A stretch of 64,000 bases of DNA from positions 13,327 to 77,326 of the forward strand of contig CAJTSH010000015.1 of NCBI GenBank assembly GCA_910578885.1, in the 5' to 3' direction. The first letter of the stretch is position 1. Each line of letters starts with the position of its first letter. Positions 51,700-60,988 of this stretch are shown piece by piece. A program made the translations under genes and the position numbers. The stretch comes from an uncultured Lachnospiraceae bacterium (GTDB lineage: Bacteria > Bacillota > Clostridia > Lachnospirales > Lachnospiraceae). The notes below the pieces were generated by a model. The model did not search any database and was not told the DNA's origin. It saw nothing but the letters and a program-made list of their open reading frames with translations.

Positions 51700-51909
51700 C
51701 TATTTACCAGACTGGCTTAAGAATTCATTAATCTGCGCTACAAGTCCATCCGCATCAATTCCATGTACCATAGCAGCTTCTTCAATTGTCTCCATCTGAG
51801 AGGATGGGCATCCCAGACAATGCATTCCTATGTTCAAAAGAATTGGTGCAACATTCTCATCGATCTGAAGCAGCTCACCAATCATGGTGCTTTTCGTTAT
51901 CTGTGCCAT
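51700..51909 (-). CDS. DUF1858 domain protein
   Basis: 69 residues from ATG 51909, with a strong AAAGGAGGTAAATGAA site. TKSTMIGELLQIDENVAPIL followed by GMHCLGCPSSQMETIEEAA is the DUF1858 fold with its CxxC pair, found alone or beside hybrid-cluster and ferredoxin proteins in anaerobes. It is divergent from the ferredoxin at 52138. Redox or metal-related function is inferred only. Confidence 0.88.
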   Translation of the reverse strand: MAQITKSTMIGELLQIDENVAPILLNIGMHCLGCPSSQMETIEEAAMVHGIDADGLVAQINEFLSQSGK

Positions 51910-52137
51910 TTCATTTACCTCCTTTGTTCTCATTTGCCTATTATAAGCCCTTTGAACCAAATATGCAATGCTTCTTTGTTTGTGTTTCTTCAAATGTACA
52001 ATTCCTGTATTTATCATTTCCAATGTTTTTTACAATATACATACGCTTTTTGTCTTGTAATCTGCCCCCATTTGTATTAAAATGTGACTAAGCTGTTAAA
52101 GCTAATTATGATTCATATTTTGAAGGAGGAAGATAAA

Positions 52138-52308
52138 ATGGCATACGTAATTACTGATTCATGTGTAAGCTGTGGTACTTGTGAAGGAGAATGTCCAGTA
52201 GGCGCTATTTCCGCTGGCGATGGCAAATACGAAATTGATCCTGGTACATGTATTGATTGCGGAACTTGTGCTGGCGCCTGTCCTACAGGAGCTATCGAGC
52301 AGGGCTAA
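52138..52308 (+). CDS. 2[4Fe-4S] clostridial-type ferredoxin
   Basis: 56 residues from ATG 52138 (GAAGGAGGAAGATAAA upstream). Two CxxCxxCxxxCP motifs: CVSCGTCEGECPVGAIS and CIDCGTCAGACPTGAI. A low-potential electron carrier of the cytosol, with its own terminator. Confidence 0.96.
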   Translation: MAYVITDSCVSCGTCEGECPVGAISAGDGKYEIDPGTCIDCGTCAGACPTGAIEQG

Positions 52309-52321
52309 TTTTTAATTATTA

Positions 52322-52349
52322 AGAGGGTATCCAATGGATACCCTCTTTT
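52322..52349. terminator. Terminator of the ferredoxin gene
   Basis: AGAGGGTATCC-AAT-GGATACCCTCT followed by TTTTT. Confidence 0.88.
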
Positions 52350-52438
52350 TATTGTACAGAAGCGTATAAGGAAATTGGCAGCGGAAGCTGCATACGCCCC
52401 ATGCGGCGAGCAGGGTAAGAACTCCCCTGCTCGATTTA

Positions 52439-53176
52439 TTATGCTTGTTTTGGCTGCGGCGCTTGTTTTTTCCCAAACAGTCTGCTATTCTTTTTCTCCT
52501 TCTTTTTATGTATGCCCCGGATTGCTTCATCCAATTTCCGATAGCGTTCCTCTTCCTGCTCATCCTGTTCCCGCATCAGATAATTCATCTCTTTTAATAC
52601 GCGGTCTCCTACCTGCTCTCCCACTTCCTTTCCCAATGCCCGATTATTTTCCGCAATCGCTTCTTTTACAATTTGCGTCATCATTTCCTGAAACTGATCC
52701 AGTTTTGTCTGTCCCTGATAACCGGATGCTTTTACTCCCATCGCTCCTTGAGCCTGTGCCACATACGCCTGCCCTCCAGAATATACCACCCCGGTTTCCG
52801 CCTCTGCATGTTCCGCAGAACCCGCTCCCCGCGAATTAGTATGCTCCATTGAAAGCGCAGCCACTCTGGCATTTAATTGCTCCATTGTTATTCCTGCTGC
52901 CTGGGCATTCAACTGCTCCGGCGGCATCTGACCGATATCTAATCCTTCCGGATTCTCGCTATGCAATATCATTTTGATTGCCTTGAGCTGATATCCCTTT
53001 TCTTTTAATTCTTTTATCTTTAGAAATTGATTGATGTTCTCTTTCGTATAATAACGATGTCCCATTTCGTTTCTTGGCACCGCAAGCTCGAGCTCTTCTT
53101 CCCAATACCGCAGCACATGCGATTCTACATTGACCGCTGCTGCCGCATCACTTATCATATAACGCTGCTTATCCAC
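52439..53176 (-). CDS. MerR-family transcriptional regulator
   Basis: 245 residues. The MerR-type helix-turn-helix is at about 5-70 (YMISDAAAAVNVESHVLRYW ... MGHRYYTKENINQFLKIKEL). A variable Gln/Ala/Gly-rich middle follows (about 85-150), then a charged coiled coil and a lysine-rich, basic end. It lacks a recognisable ligand-binding domain and Cys pair. Such MerR proteins upstream of dnaB in Clostridia are of unknown target. AAGGAGGAATTCGGTGG precedes the start. Confidence 0.85.
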   Translation of the reverse strand: MDKQRYMISDAAAAVNVESHVLRYWEEELELAVPRNEMGHRYYTKENINQFLKIKELKEKGYQLKAIKMILHSENPEGLDIGQMPPEQLNAQAAGITMEQLNARVAALSMEHTNSRGAGSAEHAEAETGVVYSGGQAYVAQAQGAMGVKASGYQGQTKLDQFQEMMTQIVKEAIAENNRALGKEVGEQVGDRVLKEMNYLMREQDEQEEERYRKLDEAIRGIHKKKEKKNSRLFGKKQAPQPKQA

Positions 53177-53363
53177 CGAATTCCTCCTTTTTTTCTAGCT
53201 TGTCCACATCTGTATGAGGTACGCCTGTCCACCCTGCCAGCTGCAGTCTTATGTTCAAGCATGATACAAGATATTGTATATTTCTTCTGGCTTATTCACA
53301 TTATATACGATATATGACTATGCTTGCAATGTATTTTCATCGTGTAAATCTGACATGAAAAAA

Positions 53364-53393
53364 CAGATACAGCCTGTATTTTAACTGTATCTG
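53364..53393 (-). terminator. Terminator of the gdpP-rplI-dnaB operon
   Basis: CAGATACAG / CTGTATCTG stem with a 12-base loop, followed on the minus strand by TTTTTTCATG, 72 bases past the dnaB stop. Confidence 0.8.
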
Positions 53394-53464
53394 CAAGGTT
53401 TTTTCTTTTTCGGCAGATTCCCCCGCCCAACTTCGATTTTATCCCCAAAACATTTTAAAGGAAC

Positions 53465-54796
53465 CTATTTTTCCATGTTTGCAAACTTGGTATACTGAGG
53501 CAGCCATACCAGCTCCACCGTACCAATCGGACCGTTTCTCTGCTTTGCAATAATAATTTCCGCTATATTTTTCCGTTCCGTATCTTTGTTGTAATAATCG
53601 TCACGATAAATAAACATAATCACGTCTGCGTCCTGCTCAATCGCTCCCGATTCACGAAGATCTGACATCATTGGACGTTTATCCGGTCTCTGCTCTACCG
53701 CACGGCTCAACTGAGACAATGCTACCACCGGAACCTGAAGTTCTCTCGCCAGCGATTTTAGTGAACGGGATATGTCGGATATCTCCTGCTGTCTGGATTC
53801 ACTGCTCTTGCCATTTCCCGTCATTAACTGTAAATAATCGATAATGATAAGCTTCAAATCATGCTCCAGCTTGTACTTTCTGCATTTACTCCGAAGTTCT
53901 GAGATTGAAATACCCGGAGTATCATCAATGATCAGATTGGATCTGCCAACCACTCCGGCTCCCTCTATTAACTTTTCCCAGTCCGCATCAGACAGATTAC
54001 CATTTCGTAGAACCTGTGCATCCACTCTGGACTCTAAGGAAAACAACCGGTTTACAAGCTGCTCCTTAGACATCTCAAGAGAAAAAATTGCCGTCGTTAA
54101 ATTGCTGCGGAATGCCGCATATTGGGCAATGTTTAGTACGAACGCCGTCTTACCCATAGACGGCCTCGCCGCTACCAGTATCAAATCAGACGGCTGTAAT
54201 CCGGAGGTACGGTAATCCAAATCAACAAAGCCAGTAGCGATTCCGGTTACAGTTCCTTTTGCTTTTGACGCCTGCTCAATCTTATCCAGTGCATTGATGA
54301 CTACCTGACGAATCGGGACAAAGTCTCCGCCGCTCCGGTTCTGCAGCAGGTCGAAAATACTCTTCTCCGTGTCTGCAAGAATATCCTCCAGCCCATCTTT
54401 CCCCAGATAGCATTGATTCTCAATACCCTCCGTTACTTTTATCAGCTTCCGAAGTACGGATTTCTCTTTTACGATATTTGCATAGTATTTTATATTTGCA
54501 GATGTCGGAACTGCCGCAACAAGATTTCCGATATATTCCAGACTGCTGACCTCCGGCGGAACATCTTTTTCTTTCAGCTTATTTTGCAGCGTAACCAGAT
54601 CCACCGGTTCTCCGGAATTAAACAGCTCTGTTATGGAATCAAATAAAACGCCGTACTGCTTATGATAAAAATCCTCCGAAATCAATATCTCGCTTGCTGC
54701 CACGATAGCATCCTTATCCATAATCATGGAGCCAATCACTGACTGCTCCGCCTCTAAACTGTTAGGCATCACTCTTTTTATTAAGGCCTCTTCCAT
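53465..54796 (-). CDS. dnaB: Replicative DNA helicase
   Basis: 443 residues. N-terminal DnaB domain (PNSLEAEQSVIGSMIMDKDA), Walker A AARPSMGKTAFVLNIAQ, Walker B LIIIDYLQLM, DLRESGAIEQDADVIMFIYR and the arginine-finger region near the end. It unwinds DNA at the replication fork. 12 bases after rplI. Confidence 0.97.
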   Translation of the reverse strand: MEEALIKRVMPNSLEAEQSVIGSMIMDKDAIVAASEILISEDFYHKQYGVLFDSITELFNSGEPVDLVTLQNKLKEKDVPPEVSSLEYIGNLVAAVPTSANIKYYANIVKEKSVLRKLIKVTEGIENQCYLGKDGLEDILADTEKSIFDLLQNRSGGDFVPIRQVVINALDKIEQASKAKGTVTGIATGFVDLDYRTSGLQPSDLILVAARPSMGKTAFVLNIAQYAAFRSNLTTAIFSLEMSKEQLVNRLFSLESRVDAQVLRNGNLSDADWEKLIEGAGVVGRSNLIIDDTPGISISELRSKCRKYKLEHDLKLIIIDYLQLMTGNGKSSESRQQEISDISRSLKSLARELQVPVVALSQLSRAVEQRPDKRPMMSDLRESGAIEQDADVIMFIYRDDYYNKDTERKNIAEIIIAKQRNGPIGTVELVWLPQYTKFANMEK

Positions 54797-54808
54797 GAAA
54801 ATGTCTCC

Positions 54809-55255
54809 TTATTCTTCTGTTACCTTCACCCGCAATTCTGCTATTACCTTTGGATGAAGCTTTACCGAAACCTCGTAGGTTCCCAATGCTTTGATACTGT
54901 CCTTTAATTGTACCTTTTTCTTATCAATCTCTACACCTAACTGCTCTTTTGCCGCAGTTGCAATTTCTTTGGTAGATATGGAACCGAAAGTTCTTCCGCC
55001 TTCTCCTGCCTTCATCTTTACCTCGACGATTTTGTCTTTTAAAAATTCAGCCAGTTCTTTTGCTTTTTCCAAATTCTCTTCCGCTACTTTGTCAGCATGT
55101 TTATTCTGCAGTTTCAGATCGTTTAAGTTCTTTCCTGTTGCTTCTACCGCCTGTTTTTTGGCAAACAGTACATTTCTTGCATAGGCGTCACTCGCCTCTA
55201 CCACCTGTCCCTTTTTTCCCAAGGTCTTTATATCCTGCAATAAGATTACTTTCAT
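54809..55255 (-). CDS. rplI: 50S ribosomal protein L9
   Basis: 148 residues. MKVILLQDIKTLGKKGQVVE ... DAYARNVLFAKKQAVEAT is the classic L9 N-terminus, followed by the long helix and C-terminal domain. Start overlaps the gdpP stop by four bases. Confidence 0.98.
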   Translation of the reverse strand: MKVILLQDIKTLGKKGQVVEASDAYARNVLFAKKQAVEATGKNLNDLKLQNKHADKVAEENLEKAKELAEFLKDKIVEVKMKAGEGGRTFGSISTKEIATAAKEQLGVEIDKKKVQLKDSIKALGTYEVSVKLHPKVIAELRVKVTEE

Positions 55256-57306
55256 AGTTTGATGTCTCCTTCCTTCATCATCTCATCCAACGTCCGCCGA
55301 ATGATATTTTTCGCCTGTTCTATCGTACAATTTTGCAACTGGCAGCCTGCCATATTCAGATGTCCGCCGCCGCCAAGCCGCTCCATGATAAGCTGTACGT
55401 TAATCTCGTCAATAGAACGGGAACTGACATAAATCTTTTCCCCGTATTCCGTCAATACAAAGGATGCTTTGATACCCACAATATTCAAAAGTTCATTCGC
55501 TGCCTGTGCGCCTACAACCGTTGGGCTTGCAACATTTGAGCCTGCATAAAATACGGAAATTGCAAATGCTCCTTTGTATACGTCCGCATGACGCACGACT
55601 TCCGCTCTGGTCTTGTAGGTTGCCATATCTTCCCGGAGCAGCTTACGTACTCTTGTAACTTCTGCTCCGCACCGGCGCAGATACGCCGCCGCCTCAAACG
55701 TACGCACGCCCGTCTTGGTCATAAAGTTATTTGTATCTATTAAGATTCCTGCATAGATACAGTCCGCCTCATGTGTTTCCAGTTTAATATTTTCTGTGAA
55801 ATACTGCAATACCTCTGCAATCATTTCACAGGCGGATGACGCATACGGCTCTATATAAGACAGAATCGGGCTCTCTATCGCCTCCGCAGACTGTCTGTGA
55901 TGATCGAACACAACAATATTTTTTGTCCGTTTCAAAAGCCCCGGACACTCCGTATAGCTTGGACGGTTCGTATCTACCACCACAAGCAGGGTGTTCTGAT
56001 CAACAATCTCAAGTGCCTGCTCGCTATTTACAAACAAATCCACCGGGTATCCATTCTCCTCACTAAAGCTTTCTTTCAGCGGACGAATCGAGGTTGTTAT
56101 CTCATTAAGTACAATCTGCGCCTTCTTTCCTAATACTCTTGCCGCACAAAAAATCCCAACTGCCGAGCCAAAGGAATCCACATCGCTGATGCTATGTCCC
56201 ATGATCAGCAGACGGTCTCTGGTGTCAATGATTTCGCGAAGAGCGTGTGCCTTTACCCTAGCCTTTACTCTTGTGTTTTTCTCCACCTGCTTGGAATTAC
56301 CGCCGTAATAGGAAATATCCTCCCCCTCTTTCAGCACGACCTGATCTCCGCCCCGTCCAAGGGCAAGGTCGATTCCCATACGGGCATACTCATAATTCTG
56401 ATTGTAGGTCACACCTGTATTTCCAATACCGATACTTAAGGTCACCGCCATTTCATTGCCGACCTTCACCGTCTTTACGTCTTCAATCAAGCTGAACTTA
56501 TCTTCTTTTAGCTGCTCTAAATATTTATTCTTGAATACTACGAAATATTTATCCTTTTCTAATTTCCGCACCAGACCATCCACTTGCCGAAAATATTTAT
56601 TGATTTTGCGCTCTATCAGCGCTACCAGAAGGGAACGTTTTACATCTTCGATACTGTTCAGCGCTTCCTCATAATTATCAATATAGACAAGTCCGGCTAC
56701 AAGCTTCTGCTCTTCATTCTCGCGGATATAATATTTCAGTTCTGTTTCGTCAAACAGATACAGCGCCGTTAAAAACTGCTCCGTCTCTTCCATAGAAATG
56801 ATTCCGCTTTCTGCCATCATTTCCTCAAAATAAATCTTGCGCAAGGACGCCCGGAAGCTGCGGTCTTCATAGGTAACGTCAATATTTTTGAACTCCTCAT
56901 CCTGCTGAACAATTTCCTTGGTCAACACGGGAAATAATGTGGATATGGATTTATGGTATCTTTTATCCTTCCCTGTTATTTCCGTAAACATCTCATTGAC
57001 CCAGAGAATTTTTCCGTTATAATCCAACAGCGCGTAGGGGATTTCTAATTCATTTATCAGCTTCTTCTGTACTGTTCCGTACTGGGTTGCAAAATTTATC
57101 AGTTCATTTATTAAAGCCGGCTTGTTGAAATTGTAAGCAAATATCACCACAATAAAGTAGATTACAATAAAAAGGGACGCCATTGCCCCTGCCTCCTTGC
57201 TGACCCAGTACAGCGGAATGTTCATCAGTACGAGCAGTGCGGTCAAAATCAGCGGCCAATACATGTAATTTTTTAAATTACCCTTTAGCTTAATGTTTTT
57301 TTTCAT
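55252..57306 (-). CDS. gdpP: Cyclic-di-AMP phosphodiesterase GdpP
   Basis: 684 residues. Two N-terminal membrane helices (about 15-60), a PAS domain (YALLDYNGKILWVNEMFTEI), a degenerate GGDEF domain (DLALGRGGDQVVLKEG), then DHH/DHHA1 with GHSISDVDSFGSAVG, VVVDTNRPS, VFDHHRQ and GGGGHLNMAG. It hydrolyses c-di-AMP to pApA and sets c-di-AMP levels. First gene of the gdpP-rplI-dnaB cluster; promoter at 57376-57404. Confidence 0.97.
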   Translation of the reverse strand: MKKNIKLKGNLKNYMYWPLILTALLVLMNIPLYWVSKEAGAMASLFIVIYFIVVIFAYNFNKPALINELINFATQYGTVQKKLINELEIPYALLDYNGKILWVNEMFTEITGKDKRYHKSISTLFPVLTKEIVQQDEEFKNIDVTYEDRSFRASLRKIYFEEMMAESGIISMEETEQFLTALYLFDETELKYYIRENEEQKLVAGLVYIDNYEEALNSIEDVKRSLLVALIERKINKYFRQVDGLVRKLEKDKYFVVFKNKYLEQLKEDKFSLIEDVKTVKVGNEMAVTLSIGIGNTGVTYNQNYEYARMGIDLALGRGGDQVVLKEGEDISYYGGNSKQVEKNTRVKARVKAHALREIIDTRDRLLIMGHSISDVDSFGSAVGIFCAARVLGKKAQIVLNEITTSIRPLKESFSEENGYPVDLFVNSEQALEIVDQNTLLVVVDTNRPSYTECPGLLKRTKNIVVFDHHRQSAEAIESPILSYIEPYASSACEMIAEVLQYFTENIKLETHEADCIYAGILIDTNNFMTKTGVRTFEAAAYLRRCGAEVTRVRKLLREDMATYKTRAEVVRHADVYKGAFAISVFYAGSNVASPTVVGAQAANELLNIVGIKASFVLTEYGEKIYVSSRSIDEINVQLIMERLGGGGHLNMAGCQLQNCTIEQAKNIIRRTLDEMMKEGDIKL

Positions 57307-57375
57307 TTTACTTTCCTTCTTTGTCCCGGCTATACCTGCCGGAAATACTCTGGCAGTCTATGCCTATATGGCGAT

Positions 57376-57404
57376 ATTATATCATTTCTTCTGCCATTTT
57401 TAAA
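57376..57404 (-). promoter_or_regulatory. Promoter of gdpP
   Basis: TTTAAA (57404-57399), 17-base spacer, TATAAT (57381-57376), about 70 bases upstream of the start. Confidence 0.6.
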
Positions 57405-57470
57405 GGGGATTACGTAAAAATGGGACGTGTCCTGATGAGAACCGCCCCTTTTTAAGATTGATTTCTTTCG

Positions 57471-58280
57471 TTATCGGGAAACACTTACTGCCGACCTCGG
57501 CTGCGTGCCGGCAATAAAGGCTAGAAATTCCTGCTCCGGCAAGGGTTTTGAAAAATAAAAGCCTTGTATATAGCTGATTCCCAGATCCTCCATCGTCTGA
57601 TATTGCTCTTTCGTCTCAATCCCCTCTGAAACAATTTCCAAGTCCATTCCATGAATCATGTGCATTGCCGCATCCATTACGTATTTCGCCTTGCCGTTTT
57701 CAAAATATGCATTTATCATGCTTCTGTCAAACTTAACGATATCTACCGGCATATCCACAATATAATTTAAATTCGACTGGCCGGTTCCGAAATCGTCAAG
57801 AGAAAATCTCACACCATAACTCATCAGACTCTGCATATTTTCTAATAATGTCTTTTTGGCGCTCACAGAAGCAGACTCGGTAATTTCCAGATTTATCAAA
57901 TCGGGGCTCAGACTATTCTCCTCCATAATGCGGATATAGTCGTCCGCCAATTGCTCATAAGCACATTGTATGACAGACAAATTGACTTCGATATATTGCA
58001 GTCCGTATTGCCGTATTTGATTCTCCCGAATGAAGCGGCACACCTTTTCAAATACCATCTCCCCAAGCCTCAGTATCATTCCATTATTCTCGGCAACATC
58101 AATAAATATTCCCGGCGGTATAATCTTTCCATTCTCATCTTTTATACGCATCAAAGCCTCTGCTGCAGTGAACCGTCGCTCTTCCGTAGAGTAAATCGGC
58201 TGGTAATAAACCTCTACCCAATCATTTTCTATTGCATTTATAATAAGCTGCTCCACTTCCTTTTCCCCACTTCTCCTCAA
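57471..58280 (-). CDS. EAL-domain c-di-GMP phosphodiesterase part (probably split from 58222-59214)
   Basis: About 269 residues of a complete EAL domain: AAEALMRI, EVNLSVIQ, NLEITES, LDDFGTGQSNLNY, VKFDRSMI, VSEGIETKEQ and GFYFSKPLP, so the metal and catalytic residues look intact. There is no ATG and no ribosome-binding site; the frame could begin at TTG 58280. It overlaps the preceding reading frame by 59 bases in the +1 frame. A G4A4 run at the junction would restore one continuous protein (...FEEKWGKEVEQLIINAIE...) with one base fewer. Either a real frameshift mutation, a sequencing error, or a separately initiated subunit. Confidence 0.8.
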   Translation of the reverse strand: MRRSGEKEVEQLIINAIENDWVEVYYQPIYSTEERRFTAAEALMRIKDENGKIIPPGIFIDVAENNGMILRLGEMVFEKVCRFIRENQIRQYGLQYIEVNLSVIQCAYEQLADDYIRIMEENSLSPDLINLEITESASVSAKKTLLENMQSLMSYGVRFSLDDFGTGQSNLNYIVDMPVDIVKFDRSMINAYFENGKAKYVMDAAMHMIHGMDLEIVSEGIETKEQYQTMEDLGISYIQGFYFSKPLPEQEFLAFIAGTQPRSAVSVSR

Positions 58281-59214
58281 AACGCTTGCGGAGCATTGTC
58301 ATACCGTTTTCCGCCCTCTCCTTATCTGCAAACAGGAGCAGCAGCTCTCCGTCTGTATTTTCAAATACAATTGCATCCGGTATTTTGGTCAGGCACTCTA
58401 CAATCTCCATATTCACCGCTTCTTCAACCTCTGAACGAATGGTTTTGTAGGAGGAACGGTCAAAAATGACTGCCAAAACGGAAAACCGGCATCCTCTGTC
58501 GTACAACTGTCTTGTATACTGTAAAAACGCACTATGATTAAACAATCCTGTCTTTCTATTCAGATTCATCTCCGGATTCTCCAGCTTCAGACAGAGCACA
58601 ATCATTCCCATTGAGCTGGCATAACCCACGAGCAGAAGCGTGCTGTTAAAGAATTGTATCAACGCCGCACAAATCCAGACTCCCATCCAAATCAACACCG
58701 CTTCGCGTCTTCCCGGATTGATTCTCGCTCTTTCCTTCCACAATAAAGCAAGGAGCATCAGCAATGTTCCTAAAGCAAATGCGTAGGTTGCCAAATCACT
58801 CGGACCATATGTATACAGTACAGACCGATTCCTATCATAGTAATAGTGAATCGGAAGTACATATATCAGAATCACACCAAACAGTGCAAATATGCTATAA
58901 CGCTTAACAACCCTTTTGTATAGCTTTCTTTCGGTATAAATATCTGCACAAATATACATTAGTGCAAAAAATGAAACTCCAACCAGCGTCGCCAGATAGG
59001 TCTTACAAACAAACTGCACCAACAAATCCGGCAGCTTTTCTCTGTAAACAATGACCACACAGGAGAGTATATCAAAGGAGATACACAAAATGGTCATGCA
59101 AAAAGCTCTCCAGAAAGCTTTTTCCGTATTCAGTTCAACTTTTTTCTGGCTCCTATAAGAATACAATAGTATCAGCATTAAAACAAGCCCACAACATTGT
59201 ACTTGTATCGGCAT
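58222..59214 (-). CDS. Seven-TM protein with degenerate GGDEF domain (N-terminal half of a GGDEF-EAL protein)
   Basis: 330 residues from ATG 59214. About seven membrane segments (residues 5-215), then a degenerate diguanylate-cyclase domain starting NRKTGLFNHSAFLQYTRQLY, with TDGELLLLF in place of GGDEF, so no cyclase activity is expected. It ends shortly after ...KRFEEKWGK with an out-of-frame tail, exactly where the EAL frame begins. The two together make the usual membrane-GGDEF-EAL architecture. Confidence 0.8.
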   Translation of the reverse strand: MPIQVQCCGLVLMLILLYSYRSQKKVELNTEKAFWRAFCMTILCISFDILSCVVIVYREKLPDLLVQFVCKTYLATLVGVSFFALMYICADIYTERKLYKRVVKRYSIFALFGVILIYVLPIHYYYDRNRSVLYTYGPSDLATYAFALGTLLMLLALLWKERARINPGRREAVLIWMGVWICAALIQFFNSTLLLVGYASSMGMIVLCLKLENPEMNLNRKTGLFNHSAFLQYTRQLYDRGCRFSVLAVIFDRSSYKTIRSEVEEAVNMEIVECLTKIPDAIVFENTDGELLLLFADKERAENGMTMLRKRFEEKWGKGSGAAYYKCNRK

Positions 59215-59420
59215 ACTACACTTCCCCGCCTTTCTACGCTGCATGAAATGCAGCAGAACAAATTGAATATATAGATATTTCTACCAAAAATAGCAAAAAC
59301 GAACTGTTTTTATTATACAATATACTCAAATGATGTCAACCATATTCTATTATTGCCCGCAGGCTTTCTATTACCGTTTCTGTCTCTGGGACTGTTTTAT
59401 CCCATTGACACAAAATAATA

Positions 59421-59450
59421 GGGCAGCCAAAATTATTATTTGGTTACCCC
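59421..59450 (-). terminator. Terminator downstream of the secreted protein gene
   Basis: An imperfect stem GGGTAACCAAA / TTTGGCTGCCC with an A/T loop, then TATTATTTTG on the minus strand. It lies 32 bases past the stop at 59482. Confidence 0.55.
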
Positions 59451-59481
59451 TGTGGTTCCTATTATGAATAAGATGACATAT

Positions 59482-60180
59482 CTAATTTATAAATTCTTCG
59501 ATTGCAGCTTTTTCGATATCTGGATACTGATTCTTTTCCGGTGAATCCAGATTTACGCTGCCATTTCCATAATTTATAATGCCAGGTTCCCCGCTTCTTG
59601 TGCCTTTCTCCAGAAACAAAAGATAGGTTGCATCTTTTTCTGGAGGCTCATATTCATCAAAGATATACAGAACCCACCTATTTCCGTCAGGTATGATTGC
59701 ACATGCATCCTGTATTTTCTTCGCGTCTCCAACGTTCCAGTCTTCGGCGCCTTGGTACACTTCGAGAACCTCAACTTCCCGAAGTGAATAGCACCAGCCT
59801 GTATCACGATTGTAAACGTTTGACTTTGCCTCCTTATATACGCTGTTTTCTTTCGTCAACTCGTCCTTTATCTTTACCTTGACAATGGCATCTGCACGTT
59901 CTTTTAGTTCTTCGTAAGTGTATACCATCATATCTGCCATTTCCATTAAATCTATCTTCTCGATTGTTTCCGTACCCATTTCCGATGCAGTCTCGGTAGG
60001 CTCTTTAATGCCCGCATCTGTCTGGTTTTCAGCGGATAAAATTTGTGTATCTTTGACATTGCTTTCCGTTGGCTTGGATTCACCTTTGGATGCATGTGAT
60101 GTCAGAAGCGAGACGGAAACTATTGCTGCCGCAATTAGAAATACGGCAATTATGACAGGAATGACTTTTTTTGTTCTCAT
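59482..60180 (-). CDS. Secreted or membrane-anchored protein of unknown function
   Basis: 232 residues with an N-terminal signal/anchor (about 6-28), a Thr/Glu-rich linker (about 35-75) and a compact C-terminal domain (about 80-230) with YTYEELKERADAIVKVKIKD and an ending YPDIEKAAIEEFIN. No lipobox Cys. The fold reminds of extracellular domains seen in many clostridial proteins with an ADAIVKV start, but I do not assign a family. It stands alone between the S18 operon terminator and 59421. Confidence 0.75.
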   Translation of the reverse strand: MRTKKVIPVIIAVFLIAAAIVSVSLLTSHASKGESKPTESNVKDTQILSAENQTDAGIKEPTETASEMGTETIEKIDLMEMADMMVYTYEELKERADAIVKVKIKDELTKENSVYKEAKSNVYNRDTGWCYSLREVEVLEVYQGAEDWNVGDAKKIQDACAIIPDGNRWVLYIFDEYEPPEKDATYLLFLEKGTRSGEPGIINYGNGSVNLDSPEKNQYPDIEKAAIEEFIN

Positions 60181-60199
60181 AAAACTCTCCTAGCATAAA

Positions 60200-60231
60200 G
60201 GCACACCTTACACATATGCGTAAGGTGTGCC
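60200..60231 (-). terminator. Terminator of rpsF-ssb-rpsR
   Basis: A perfect 12-bp stem (GGCACACCTTAC / GTAAGGTGTGCC), loop of eight, then TTTATGC; 14 bases after rpsR. Confidence 0.75.
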
Positions 60232-60244
60232 CACATTTTAAAAT

Positions 60245-60508
60245 TTAATCCTGTACGTACGGCATCAATGCGACGTGACGCGCTCTCTTGATTGCTGCTG
60301 TAAGCGCTCTCTGATGTTTTGCGCAGTTTCCGGTAATTCTTCTTGGAAGAATCTTACCTCTCTCAGATATATATCTCTTTAACTTATTGGTATCCTTGTA
60401 ATCAATTACATTGTCTTTGCCACAGAATACGCAAACTTTTTTTCTTCTATGCATGCCGCCTCTTCTTCTCATCGGGGCATCGCCTCTATCTGCCTTGTTA
60501 AAAGCCAT
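60245..60508 (-). CDS. rpsR: 30S ribosomal protein S18
   Basis: 87 residues. KKVCVFCGKDNVIDYKDTNK and ILPRRITGNCAKHQRALTAAIKRARHVALMP are canonical. It keeps the Cys pattern of the zinc-type form (CVFC and later Cys). Last gene of the conserved S6:SSB:S18 operon. Confidence 0.98.
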   Translation of the reverse strand: MAFNKADRGDAPMRRRGGMHRRKKVCVFCGKDNVIDYKDTNKLKRYISERGKILPRRITGNCAKHQRALTAAIKRARHVALMPYVQD

Positions 60509-60525
60509 GATTATTACCTCCTGTC

Positions 60526-60966
60526 TTAGTTAAATGGTAACTCTTCATCTATTCCATCCGGAATATTCATGAAGCCATCTCCGGCAGCACTGCTCGGTGA
60601 TGGTCTGTCCGCAGGTACAAAGCCTGCATTTTCACTGGAAGCATTCTTGCTCTCAGCGAATTCCTGATCTTCAATCACAACATCAGTGGTATATACTCTC
60701 TGACCGTCTTTGTTTGTATAGCTGCCAGTCTGAATGCGACCGGTAACTGCAATCTTAATTCCTTTATGAAAATACTTCTCCGCAAATTCTGCTGCTCTGC
60801 CAAATGCAACACAGTTGATGAAATCTGCCGTCTGTCCATCATTGTCGCGTCTGCCTCTGCGGTCTACCGCAAGAGAATATCTGGCAATCGCCATCTGATT
60901 ATCTCCTGTTGAGTAACGAACTTCCGGATCTCTTGTCAAACGTCCCATAAGAATAACTTTATTCAT
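60526..60966 (-). CDS. ssb: Single-stranded DNA-binding protein
   Basis: 146 residues. OB fold MNKVILMGRLTRDPEVRYST ... FINCVAFGRAAEFAEKYFHKG, followed by a Ser/Pro-rich linker and the acidic tip DEELPFN that recruits partners. Between rpsF and rpsR. Confidence 0.97.
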   Translation of the reverse strand: MNKVILMGRLTRDPEVRYSTGDNQMAIARYSLAVDRRGRRDNDGQTADFINCVAFGRAAEFAEKYFHKGIKIAVTGRIQTGSYTNKDGQRVYTTDVVIEDQEFAESKNASSENAGFVPADRPSPSSAAGDGFMNIPDGIDEELPFN

Positions 60967-60988
60967 ACCACTTTCTCCTTTTCTCTAT

